A stretch of 64,000 nucleotides of DNA from Onthophagus taurus (Eukaryota; Arthropoda; Insecta; Coleoptera; Scarabaeidae): the NCBI RefSeq assembly GCF_036711975.1, contig NW_027248940.1, forward strand, positions 1,674,001 to 1,738,000, written 5' to 3'. Under the pieces are notes generated by a model. It did not search any database. It saw only the letters and a program-made list of their open reading frames with translations, and was not told the DNA's origin. Positions 22,228 to 33,365 of this stretch are shown here, in pieces. How positions within the stretch are numbered: position 1 is the stretch's first letter; each line of letters opens with the position of its first letter. The translations under genes and the position numbers were made by a program.

Positions 22228-22553
22228 AAACGCCGATTCTAGATAGGAAGTTGCACCTCCGTGACGTCATCAACCCAATGTAAAAGGATAGGGAAGGGTA
22301 CCAACCTAAGGCGGAGGTGAAAAAAAATAGGTTGATATTGAAAAAGTAACTAGATCTTAATTAACAGTCTACCTGGTTTAGTTCCACTACCAGAAACTAG
22401 GTGGCGCGTTACTTTTTTAAAAAAGTCACCAGGTCTAGTTACCAACCTATTTTTTCCCCCAAGCCTTTGGTTGACACTTCTTCCCCCTATCCTTTTACAT
22501 TGGGCGGTTGACGTCACGGAGGTGCAACAACTTCCTGTCTAGAATCGGCGTTT
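22228..22553. mobile_element. Long-TIR MITE (imperfect palindrome)
   Basis: Left arm AAACGCCGATTCTAGATAGG matches the inverse of the right end CTAGAATCGGCGTTT. The match continues through GAAGTTGCACCTCCGTGACGTCA, CCAATGTAAAAGGATA and an AATAGGTT / AACCTATT pair near the middle, which makes the whole 326 bp foldable. Each arm has a TGACGTCA site. There is no coding capacity and the target duplication is unclear. Confidence 0.75.
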
Positions 22554-22740
22554 TTGAAACGCATGTTGAACGCATAAAGGCGCGCCTCACAACTCTTGAA
22601 TGCGCATGCGCAGGAACTTGGGATTAACCCAATAAAAGTATTAATAAACATTACCTACGACGAACCGGTCGTAGGTGGAGCCGATTGCCCGAGTCTAGTT
22701 TACGATCTCCTATTTTATTTTGCAATGCGCTCAAAAGAAA
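22554..22740. promoter_or_regulatory. G+C-richer patch with NRF-1-type site and a perfect hairpin
   Basis: Contains TGCGCATGCGCA at 22601-22612, a perfect match to the NRF-1 / Erect wing palindrome. AGGCGCGCCT lies just before it, and a 9 bp perfect stem ACCTACGAC / GTCGTAGGT with a 6-base loop is near 22651-22674. The patch is conspicuously G+C-rich here and lies beyond the 3' end of the SLC35F6-like gene. It could be a promoter for a gene I cannot see, or part of a transposon. No transcript start is supported. Confidence 0.3.
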
Positions 22741-22780
22741 GAGAGAGGAGAAAATAATTTTTTTAAATACTGTCAAAAAA

Positions 22781-22786
22781 TTTATT
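22781..22786 (-). terminator. Poly(A) signal of the SLC35F6-like gene
   Basis: AATAAA on the - strand about 180 bp after the stop codon at 22967. It is the first canonical signal downstream and gives a short 3' UTR. Confidence 0.6.
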
Positions 22787-22966
22787 TACCCATTTCAATA
22801 AGATAACAGTCAGTTTTAGGAATAGATTCAACTTTTAGATTTTTCTTAATACATGCTTAACTTTCTTTATAATTATAATAATTTTAAACGTTACCTCTAC
22901 TTACTTTTACTTTTAAATATTTACAAAATAAAAAAATAACTTTATCCTGTAACTTTGATCTCAAAG

Positions 22967-25900
22967 TTAAGGATTACTGCTCTCTCCTGGTTCATCAGCA
23001 GCCAAGTTCTTAACATCCTCACCATTGACTCTCGAATATCTTAATCCAATCAATATCGAGCGTGCTTTTACATAAACCATGGTTAATGTTAATCCGTTGT
23101 AAATAAACATTCCAATTAAAAGAGATACGAAACCCACCAACTAAAAAAATTTAATAGAAATAAAGTTAAAAAAAAAAAATTATTTTAACCTGGAGCCAAT
23201 GAAACTTTTGATGGAACAAAAATAAACTAATCATCCATATAACGATGGTTCGAACACTATCGAGGACCATTCGATGCGTTGCTGACATTTCTTTCGTGAC
23301 ACTGATTCCAGCAAAGTTAAAGAAGGCAATTGACAAAATTGTTCCTATTAATGCAAAAAGGATTTAGCCCAATTTTAATTAAATAATTAATTAATTACCT
23401 AGAATTGCTAAAAGTAAAAGTGGGTTGTTATTAATTTGCACGAAAGCATCGATTACATCTTCAAGAACACCACGAGAGTTGTTACTGAAAGGATGTCCAA
23501 CGTAAATGAAATAGAACGGGATTTGGAGAAGTCCCAAAACCAAAAAACCAAATACTCCTACAAAAAAATTTGATTTTTATATACCTACAGTGTAAGTCGG
23601 TTATAACGAACTTCCGGTTATAACGAACAAATTTAATAGTCCCGAAAATGTCTCTGATTTGATTCTGCTATTTTTTAAAAGATGGCGCCATGATATTTTT
23701 CTTACCTATCGGGGAATTACAAAAAATACTCGATTCTGGCTTGAGACGCATAAAAAATGTATGTTGTTCAAAATAAAAGATATAAAAAAAAATTAAAAAC
23801 CGCTGGCGAAGAACTTTCAGAAAAAATCATAATGACCAAAATTCTTATGTCACTCCCTGGCGAATTCAAACACTAGATCCGCTTGGGAAATCTTTGCTAG
23901 TGAAGAAACAAAATTTGGAAGAAGTTACTTCACAACTGTCGTTAGAGAAAATAGATCTAAAAATAAATCCTTTGAAAACAACTCCACTGCTTTAGCAACC
24001 AAATAGGTAGGGTCAAAAAAGAATAATTCACCACGACAGTGTTATATCTGCTCCAAGACAAACCGCATTGCAAAAAACTGCTTTTACAGACTCAGAATTA
24101 GACTCAGAAAAAGATGTGACAAATGCCTTCATGAGTGAGACATGAGTGAATTAAAAATAAGGAAAATGCTAGAAACTAAAAAGCTAGAAGTTAAAAGAAT
24201 AGGAAAATGGTAAGACACTGTTTGAAACAACTCTCTCAAATGTGCTCTATATTCCAGAATTAAAATGTAACCTTTTTTCCGTTGGGTGTGCCCTTGACAA
24301 GAGATATTTTATGACTTCAGATGATACGAGATACCAATTTATGGATAAACAGCTAATAAACCAACTCTGCAGAATCCATAGCAAAAATAACTGTTTCTGA
24401 ACACAATAACACTACAGATCAAAATGAAGACAGTTGTTCTAACCGTAAAAATGAACTGATATCAAAATGTATGCAAGCAAAAACAGTAGGTAGACACCAA
24501 GGTCCGTTGAGTATTGGTTATAAGGTTATCCAACTCGAACGACTTGACGTTGGAGGGGTGAGGTGGAAAACGTGACGTCATTGGAGGAAAAATATAACAT
24601 AATATGATATAATATAAATTTAATATAATATAATAATAATATTTATGTTAATAATTATTTAAAAATTAAACAAGTGTTATTAAACTCAAGAAATAAAGAG
24701 TTTCTGTTGGCTTCCAATGACGTCACAACAAAGCCTTTGTCTATGGGCCTTTGCGGAGGAGATACGTTCATAACAACAGTGTTCATAGGGAGTTGGATAA
24801 CCTTATACAATATGTTTACTCAACGGACCTTGGGTAGACACATTAAAAGGTTAGTATTGCAAAATGGCTCATCAGAATATTTGGCATGTCAGGGAATTTT
24901 TGAGAAACAATAAAATACAGTTTGTGGATACTGAAAAAGATTTTGTATATGAAGGTTCCTCAAAAATTAAGGAATAAGACTTATTCCAAATTAAAGCTCA
25001 AAGCTTTCTCTTTAAAATGATGTATAATAATTGTTGGGTTGGATTGGAAAAATATTAAGAAAAAAAATGTTGATACAAAACATACATTTTCGTATAACCT
25101 AAAAGTGTCAAAAAAGATGCTAATTTAAAAATTCCTGGAAACCGTGTTTATTGAAATTAAGCAATGAGACTTGTTTTAAATTAAAGCTCAAAGCTTTTTC
25201 TTTAAAATGATGTATAATAATTGTTGGGTTGGATTGGAAAAATATTGAGAAAAAAAAAGTTGAAACAAAACTTACATTTTCGTATAACCTAAAAGTGTGA
25301 AAAAAGATGCTAATTTAAAAATTCGTGGAAGCTGTGTTTATTGAAATTAATTAATGAAACTTATTCTAAATTAAAGCTGAAGGCCTTCCCTTTAAAATGA
25401 TGTATAATAATTGTTGGGTTGGATTGGAAAAATATTGAGAAAAAAAATGTTGAAACAAAACTTACATTTTCGTATAACCTAAAAGCGTCAAAAAAGATGC
25501 TAATTTAAAAATTCGTGGAAGCTGTGTTTATTGAAATTAATTAATGAAACTTATTCTAAATTGAAGCTGAAAGCTTTCTCTTTACAATGATGTATAATAA
25601 TTGTTGGGTTGGATTGGAAAAATATTGAGAAAAAAAAATGTTGAAACAAAACTTACATTTTCGTATAACCTAAAAGTGTCAAAAAAGTTGCTAATTTAAA
25701 AATTCCTGGAAGCCGTGTTTATTGAAATTAAGGAATGAAACTTATTTTAAATTAAAGCTCAAAGCTTTCTCTTTAAAACGATATATAATAATTGTTAGGT
25801 TGGATTGGAAAATTATTGAGAAAAAAAATGTTGAAACAAAACTTACATTTTCGTATAACCTAAAAGTGTCAAAAAAGATGCTAGTTTAAAAATTCCTGGA

Positions 25901-28900
25901 AGCCGTGTTTATTGAAATTAAGGAATGAGACTTGTTTTAGATTAAAGCTCAAAGCTTTGTCTTTAAAATGATGTATAATAATTGTTGGGTTGGATTGGAA
26001 AAATATTGAGAAAAAAATGTTGAAACAAAACTTACATTTTCGTATAACCTAAAAGTGTCAAAAAAGATGCTAATTTAAAAATTTCTGGAAGCTGTGTTTA
26101 TTGAAATTAATTAATGAAACGTATTCTAAATCAAAGCTGAAAGCTTTATCTTTAATATGATGTATAATAACTATTGTGTTGAATTAGAAAAATATTGAGA
26201 AAAAAAATGTTGAAACAAAACTCACATCTTCGTATAACCTAAAAGTGTTAAAAAAGTTGCTAATTTAAAAATTCCTGGAAGCCGTGTTTATTGAAATTAA
26301 GGAATGAAACCTATTCTAAATTAAAGCTCAAAGCTTTCTCTTTAAAATGATGTATAATAATTGTTGGGTTGGATCAGAAAAATATTGAGAAAAAAAATGT
26401 TGAAACAAAACTTACATTTTCGTATAACCTAAAAGTGTCAAAAAAGATGCTAGTTTAAAAATTCCTGGAAGCCGTGTTTATTGAAATTAAGGAATGAGAC
26501 TTGTTTTAGATTAAAGCTCAAAGCTTTGTCTTTAAAATGATGTATAATAATTGTTGGGTTGGATTGGAAAAATATTGAGAAAAAAATGTTGAAACAAAAC
26601 TTACATTTTCGTATAACCTAAAAGTGTCAAAAAAGATGCTAATTTAAAAATTCCTGGAAGCCGTGTTTATTGAAATTAAGGAATGAAACTTATTTTAAAT
26701 TAAAGTTCAAAGCTTTCTCTTTAAAATGATGTATAATAATTGTAGGGTTCGATTGGAAAAATATTGAGAAGAAAAATTTACATTTCCGTATAGCCTAAAA
26801 GTGTCAAAAAACATGCTAATTTAAAAATTCCTGGAAGCCGTATTTATTGAAATTAATTAATGAAACTTATTCTAAATTAAAGCTCAAAGTTTTCTCTTTA
26901 AAATGATGTATAATAATTGTTGGGTTGGATTGGAAAAATATTGAGAAAAAAATGTTGAAACAAAACTTACATTTTCGTATAAACTAATAATGTCAAAAAA
27001 GATGCTATAAAAAATCCTGGAAGCTGTGTTTATTGAAATTAATTAACGAAACTTATTCTAAATCAAAGCTGAAAGCTTTCTCTTTAAAATGATGTATAAT
27101 AATTGTTGGGTTGGATTGGAAAAATATTGAGAAAAAAAAAGTTGAAACAAAACTTACATTTTCGTATAACCTAATAATGTCAAAAAAGATGCTAATTCAA
27201 AAATTCCTGGAAGCTGTGTTTATTGAAATTAATTAATGAAACTTATTCTAAATTAAAGCTGAAGGCCTTCTCTTTAAAATGATGTATAATAATTGTTGGG
27301 TTGGATTGAAAAAATATTGAGAAATAACATGTTGAAACAAAACTTACATTTTCGTATAACCTAAAAGTGTCAAAAAAGTTGCTAATTTAAAAATTCCTGG
27401 AAGCTGTGTTTATTGAAATTAATTAACGAAACTTATTCTAAATCAAAGCTGAAAGCTTTCTCTTTAAAATGATGTATAATAATTGTTGGGTTGGATTGGA
27501 AAAATATTGAGAAAAAAAAAGTTGAAACAAAACTTACATTTTCGTATAACCTAATAATGTCAAAAAAGATGCTAATTCAAAAATTCCTAGAAGCTGTGTT
27601 TATTGAAATTAATTAATGAAACTTATTCTAAATTAAAGCTGAAGGCCTTCTCTTTAAAATGATGTATAATAATTGTTGGGTTGGATTGAAAAAATATTGA
27701 GAAATAACATGTTGAAACAAAACTTACATTTTCGTATAACCTAAAAGTGTCAAAAAAGTTGCTAATTTAAAAATTCCTGGAAGCCGTGTTTATTGAAATT
27801 AAGGATTTATTCTAAATTACAGCTCAAAGCTTTCTCTTTAAAATGATGTATAATAATTGTTCGGTTGGATTGCAAAATAATTGAGAAAAAAAATGTTGAA
27901 ACAAAACGTACATTTTCGTATAACCTAAAAGTGTTAAAAAAGATGCTAATTTAAAAATTTCTGGAAGCCGTATTTATGGAAATTAAGGAATGAGACTTGT
28001 TTTAAATTAAAGCTCAAAGCTTTCTCTTTAAAATGATGTATAATAATTGTTGGGGTGGATTAGAAAAATATTGAGAAAAAAAATGTTGAAACAAAACTTA
28101 CATTTTCGTATAACCTAAAAGTGTTAAAAAAGATGTTAATTTAAAAACATCTGGAAGCCGTGTTTATTGAAATTAAGGAATGAGACTTGTTTTAGATTAA
28201 AGCTCAAAGCTTTCTCTTTAAAATGATGTATAATAATTGTTGGGTTGGATTGGAAAAGTATTAAAAAAAAAAATGTTGAAATAAAACTTACATCTTCGTA
28301 TAACCTAATAGTGTCAAAAATGATGCTAATTTAATAATTCCGGGAAGCCGTGCTTGTTGAAATTAAGGAATGAGACTTGTTTTAAATTAAAGCTGAAAAT
28401 GAGTATCTAAAAGTACCGTCGGGCATAAAGGGTTAAATAAATTATAAAATATTTGGTAATGTACAAGTGCCGCCATCTATGGTATCAATGGTAAATTAGA
28501 GTAAGCAAGAAATGGTCGGTAAAAAGAAACTCTAGTTAAGAAAGTAACTTAATGTGATATTGTTTGTTAAAGTTAAAAAAATAATAATAAAAACGAAGGA
28601 TAATTTCGTTTTTACTAACCACGTTTACGGACATAAAACCACAATTTGCAATCGCAATTTTGCTAATGTAGAAATCTAATTTAAACCAAAATTACTAGAG
28701 TTTTTTAAATAACCTGTTAACTTTATTTTGTGTTTATTGTTGAAATAAATGTATGTTCTTACTGATTTCTTTTAATTCCTTCCCACAATTGTTTAATTTC
28801 AATCAATTTAATTCATAATTTTTTTTAATTATTGCCTATAATGAACTTTGGTTATAACAAACTGATTTTCAAGTCCCTTGATTGTTCGTTATATCCGAAA

Positions 28901-29756
28901 TATACTGTATTAATTTATAATAATTTCATTTTTTTACCTTCCCATCCAACAGCTTGAAGCGGAGGAATATCCAAGCCATGAACAAACTTTTCTTCAATAA
29001 CCATTTGTATAGAAGTGATAATTTGAGCAAAAACAATCAATAAATCACCAGTAATAATACTGTTAGGTCCAAAACTAGGCCCAGACATATCCTTATAAAT
29101 AATATCCGTCATTGCAACAATAACCAACCCCAAAATAATCAAAAAAATTCCACTCCATTGTCGCCTTTTAATTACTTTATCCAAAAAAGTCACACTTAAT
29201 AACGCCACAAAGATTATAACGGAACCTAAATCAAAAAATTAATTAATTAAAATTTTTCAGTTTGAGGTTATGTCAATAAAAAAATTTTAGTTTGAGGTTA
29301 TGTTAATAAAAATTTTACCTCTAAGCATTTGAAAACTTGATACATAAGTTAAATTAAGTCCTATATACATAATTGAAGTTGCTGTCATATCACACATAGC
29401 AGGAATTAACAGAATGAAGCGATTAAAGTGTCTATTTCCTTTCGTTAAAACATGAACATCTTCTGAGCCATCTCTCCTTCGACTATAAACTTTATAAAGG
29501 ATGTTGAACATAACCAAGCAAAGGAATTCCCCGAAGAACATTGATAAAGCTTGGACAAAGGGGTGATCAAAAGGTCTTACTACACCATCTCGTCCTTTCG
29601 ATTCTAACAAATCAGCCCATCTAGAAATGATCATAAATTAATAAATAAGTGTAATGGAAAGTTTTTAATTAATATTTACTTTGTGGTGATTGAATTAATA
29701 CTTCCTGTTGTAACCATTACAAAGGCTAACATCAGCTGGTACCTAGTCCAAGCCAT
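22967..29756 (-). CDS. SLC35F6: SLC35F6-like transporter, six exons
   Basis: Exons (high to low) are 29756-29680, 29620-29319, 29225-28938, 23557-23399, 23344-23190 and 23140-22967. All introns are GT-AG and the phases join, giving 384 residues, close to the roughly 370 of vertebrate SLC35F6. The start MAWTRYQLMLAFVMVTTGSI is the characteristic N-terminus. Further hallmarks are FGEFLCLVMF, PAMCDMTATSIMYIGLNLT, SSFQMLRG, ITGDLLIVFAQIITSIQMV, EEKFVHG, and IAFFNFAGISVTKEMSATHRMVLDSVRT. It belongs to the drug/metabolite (EamA-like) superfamily with about ten membrane helices. The human protein is reported at lysosomal and mitochondrial membranes with no firm substrate. Intron 3 is 5.4 kb and packed with repeats, while the others are about 45-260 bp. 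Family assignment is very secure. Confidence 0.95.
23780..24950 (+). pseudogene. Ty1/copia gag-pol relic, frameshifted, split by a MITE
   Basis: Degenerate but recognisable. A CYICSKTNRIAKNCF zinc knuckle lies near 24040, and SNVLYIPELKCNLFSVGCAL (pre-integrase / protease end region) near 24240. After the MITE, IKRLVLQNGSSEYL near 24850 resembles the integrase core IKxLRSDNGxEY, followed by FLRNNKIQF. Stops and frameshifts separate the blocks. No LTRs were found. Confidence 0.65.
24498..24832. mobile_element. hAT-type MITE with 8-9 bp target duplication
   Basis: Terminal repeats CAAGGTCCGTTGAGTA and inverse, with a second shared block TATAAGGTTATCCAACTC further in. It is flanked by GGTAGACAC at 24489-24497 and 24833-24841. 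An 8 bp (or 9 bp) duplication with CAAGG ends fits hAT. The 335 bp body has TGACGTCA near each end and an open frame (24674-24913) that is not a real gene because it crosses the insertion boundary. Confidence 0.78.
24955..28395. repeat. Sat2 satellite, about 19 monomers of 180 bp, inside intron 3
   Basis: The landmark TTGTTGGGTTGGATTGG recurs about every 180 bp (near 25030, 25210, 25390, 25570 and onward). Monomers share CTCAAAGCTTTCTCTTTAAA, ACATTTTCGTATAACC and a TTCCTGGAAGC block. A near-duplicate pair of two-monomer blocks is visible at 27000-27360 and 27400-27760. It would be transcribed with the SLC35F6-like pre-mRNA. Confidence 0.95.
28396..28907. other. Spacer between Sat2 and the right pogo-like terminus
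   Basis: About 510 bp of A+T-rich sequence inside intron 3. There is no coding signal. It probably holds remaining internal sequence of the pogo-like element. Confidence 0.45.
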
Positions 29757-30084
29757 TTTTTAGTAATAATTTCTATTCTAAAATTACTTATTGTTAAATT
29801 TATTTGTTGATGTTTGACACAATGAACGATTACGCCTAGATTAGGAGTAATGATTCAAATAAAAACGTTATTATCAGCACTTTTTAGCGATAAACGTTGT
29901 CCAAGTTCAACGAATTCTCACACAAACATGAATAAAGAGAGATGCAGCTCTAAAATGGTGATTTAGACTTTAGAAGTGCTTACTAAGGATTATTATTGTG
30001 GTGTATAGGCAACCAAAGTTACACCAAAAATCATTTTCAAAATTAACAATTTTGAATAATCATTTTTTAAAAAACGTGAAAATA
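29757..30084. promoter_or_regulatory. Upstream region of the SLC35F6-like gene
   Basis: The interval between the start codon and the first Sat4-like monomer must hold the promoter and 5' UTR. No TATA box is obvious at a useful distance, as is common for housekeeping genes. From about 30000 the sequence grades into satellite. Confidence 0.4.
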
Positions 30085-30390
30085 AAATTGTTGCGATTTA
30101 TAGGAGGAAGTATGTACTTTTTCATAAAGAAAACCGTTTTAAAAAATATTGATTCGGGCTTGAGATATAAAGTTTTGAACATAACTGGAATTTTAATAAA
30201 TTTAGTCAAATTAAAAAAATTCGTAAAAAATAGAATTCTTAAGATATCTTAATGAAACTTGCATTATTTATACAGGAAAGTATATACTTTTTCACGTATA
30301 AAACCGTTTTAGAAAATATCGATTCGTTCTTGTGATATTAATTTTTGAACTTAGCCAAAATTTTGATAACAAAATCGACAATATCATATT
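30085..30390. repeat. Sat4 outlier monomers left of Sat3
   Basis: One to two diverged Sat4 units, with CTTAAGATATCTTAATGAAAC near 30237 and TTTTAGAAAATATCGATTCG near 30307. They lie on the far side of the Sat3 block from the main Sat4 array, so Sat3 appears embedded in Sat4. Confidence 0.75.
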
Positions 30391-33365
30391 TAAAGGATCA
30401 TATCTCTAATACTAATAGAGATATAACGATGAAATAGTAAGGACTTTAAAGGAAATTTAATCTAGTTTTAGTACACCAAAAATAAATTTTTAATTTCCAT
30501 AAATTTAGTAGTTACGATTTTTTTAATAACACATTACATATTCGGGTTATAACGAAAATTAAGAAAATTAAAAAAAATCGTATCTCAAACACCAATAGAG
30601 ATATCACGATGAAATAAGAAGGAACTTAAAGGAAATTTAATCTAGTTTTAGTGCTGCAAAGATAATTTCTTAATTTCCATAAACTTGGTTGTTACGATTT
30701 TTTTAATAACACTCTGCGTATTCGTAACTTATTGAAGTTATAGTGAAAATTAAGAAAATTTAAAAAATCGTATCTCAAAGACCAATAGATATATCACGAT
30801 GAAATAAGACGGAGTTTAAAGCAAATTTAATCTAGTTTTAATGCTACAAAGATAATTTCTTAATTCCCATAAACTTGGTTGTTACGATTTTTTTAATAAC
30901 ACTCTGCGTATTTGATACTTATTGAGGTTATATTGAAAATTAAAACAATTTAAAAAATCGTATCTTAAAGACCAATAGAGATATCACGATGAAATAAGAA
31001 GGGGTTTAAAGCAAATTTAATCTAGTTTTAGTGCACCAAAGATAATTTCTTAATTTCCATAAACTTGGTTGTTACGATTTTTTTAATAACACTCTGCGTA
31101 TTCGTAACTTATTGAAGTTATAGTGAAAATTAAGAAAATTTAAAAAATCGTATCTCAAACATCAATAGAGATATCACGATGAAATAAGAAGAAGTTTAAA
31201 GCAAATTTAATCTAGTTTTAGTGCTACAAAGATAATTTCTTAATTTCCATAAACCTGGTTGTTACGATTTTTTTAATAACACTCTGCGTATTTGATACTT
31301 ATTGAGGTTATATTGAAAATTAAGAAAATTTAAAAAATCGTATCTCAAAGAGCAATAGAGATATCACGATGAAATGAGAAGAAGCTTAAAGCAAATTTAA
31401 TCTAGTTTTAGTGCTACAAAGATAATTTCTTAATTTCCATAAACTTGGTTGTTACGATTTTTTTAATAACACTCTGCGTATTTAATACTTATTGAGGTTA
31501 TATTGAAAATTAAGAAAATTTAAAAAACCGTATCTTAAAGACCAACAGAGATATCACGATGAAATAAGAAGGTGTTTAAAGCAAATTTAATCTAGTTTTA
31601 GTGCACCAAAGATAATTTCTTAATTTCCATAAACTTGGTTGTTACGATTTTTTTAATAACACTCTGCGTATTTGATACTTATTGAGGTTATATTGAAAAT
31701 TAAGAAAATTAAAAAAACCGTATCTTAAAGACCAACAGAGATATCACGATGAAATAAGAAGGTGTTTAAAGCAAATTTAATCTAGTTTTAGTGCACCAAA
31801 GATAATTTCTTAATTTCCATAAACTTGGTTGTTACGATTTTTTTAATAACACTCTGCGTATTTGATACTTATTGAGGTTATATTGAAAATTAAGAAAATT
31901 TAAAAAACCGTATCTTAAAGACCAATAGAGATATCACGATGAAATAAGAAGGTGTTTAAAGCAAATTTAATCTAGTTTTAGTGCACCAAAGATAATTTCT
32001 TAATTTCCATAAACTTGGTTGTTACGATTTTTTTAATAACACTCTGCGTATTTGATACTTATTGAGGTTATAGCGAAAATTGAGAAAATTTAAAAAATCG
32101 TATCTCAAAGACAAATAGAGATATCACGATGAAACAAGAAGGTGTTTAAAGCAAATTTAATCTAGTTTTAGTGCACCAAAGATAATTTCTTAATTTCCAT
32201 AAACTTGGTTGTTACGATTTTTTTAATAACACTGTGTTTTCGACAATTATTGAAGTTGTAGCGAAAATTAAGAAAATTTAAAAAATCGTATCTCAAAGAC
32301 CAATAGAGATATCACGATGAAATAAGAAGGAGTTTAAAGCAAATTTAATCTAGTTTTAGTGCTACAAAGATAATTTCTTAATTTCCATAAACTTGGTTGT
32401 TACGATTTTTTTTAATAACACACTGCGTATTTGATACTTATTGAGGTTATAGTGAAAATTAAGAAGATTTAAAAAATCGTATCTCAAAGACCAATAGAGA
32501 TATCACGATGAAATAAGAAGAAGTTTAAAGCAAATTTAATCTAGTTTTAGTGCTACAAAGATAATTTCTTAGTTTCCATAAACCTGCTTGTTACGATTTT
32601 TTTAATAATACTGTGTTTTCGACAATTATTGAAGTTATAGCGAAAATTAAGAAAATTTAAGAAATCGTACCTCAAACACCAATAGAGATATCACGATGAA
32701 ATAAAAAAGAGTTTAAAGGAAATTTAATCTAGTTTTAGTGTACCAAGAACAATTTTTTAGTTTCCATAAACCTGCTTGTTACGATTTTTTTAATAACACT
32801 GCGTATTCGTAACTTATTGAGGTTATAGTGAAAATTAAGAAAATTTTAAAAATCGTATCTCAAAGACCAATAGAGATATCACGATAAAATAAGAAGAAAT
32901 TTAAAGCTAATTTAATCTAGTTTTAGTGCTCCAAAGATGATTTCCTAATTTCCATAAACCTGGTTGTTACGATTTTTTTAATAACACTGTGTTTTCGACA
33001 ATTATTGAAGTTATAGTGAAAATTAAGAAAGTTTAAAAAATCGTATCTCAAAGATCAATAGAGATATCACGATGAAATAAGAAGGAGTTTAAAGGAGATT
33101 TTATCTAGTTTTAATGCTACAAAGATAATTTCTTAATTTCCATAAACCTGCTTGTTATGATTTTTTTAATAACACTGTGTTTTCGACAATTATTGAAGTT
33201 ATAGTGAAAATTAAAAAAATTTAAAAAATCGTATCTCAAAGACCAATAGAGATATCACGATGAAATAAAGAGTTTAAAGGAAATTTAATCTAGATTTAGT
33301 GCACCAAAGATAATTTCTTATTTTCCATAAACCTGGTTGTTACGATTTTTTTAATTATACTTGTA
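30391..33365. repeat. Sat3 satellite, about 16 monomers of 180 bp
   Basis: The landmark TATCTCAAAGACCAATAGAG recurs about every 180 bp (near 30770, 30950, 31130, 31310). Each monomer includes ATATCACGATGAAATAAGAA, CAAATTTAATCTAGTTTTAG and TTACGATTTTTTTAATAACA. The last blocks resemble Sat5, so the two families appear homologous. The most uniform monomers are at 31490-32050, and divergence rises after 32220. Confidence 0.95.

Larger units (their letters stand above)
23588..28907. mobile_element. Pogo/Tigger-like TIR pair enclosing other repeats, in intron 3
   Basis: Left terminus CAGTGTAAGTCGGTTATAAC follows TA (23586-23587). The right terminus ends before TA (28908-28909) and reads CAGTATATTTCGGATATAAC when inverted. 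A GGTTATAACGAAC-type subterminal repeat occurs inside the left end, and a TTATAACCAAAGTTCATTATA-like partner inside the right. CAGT ends with TA flanks fit the Tc1/mariner-pogo superfamily. No transposase remains. The interval is filled by a copia relic, a hAT MITE and Sat2. Confidence 0.65.

Noticed and set aside
22651..22674. tRNA or structured RNA gene at the hairpin
   Set aside because: Only one stem is seen. There is no cloverleaf, A box or B box, and no terminator run in a suitable position.
24674..24913. 79-residue + strand frame
   Set aside because: It runs from inside the hAT MITE across its end into the copia relic, so it cannot be an ancestral gene.
29998..30252. 84-residue Lys/Ile-rich frame
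   Set aside because: It lies in degenerate Sat4 monomers and has purely A+T-driven composition.
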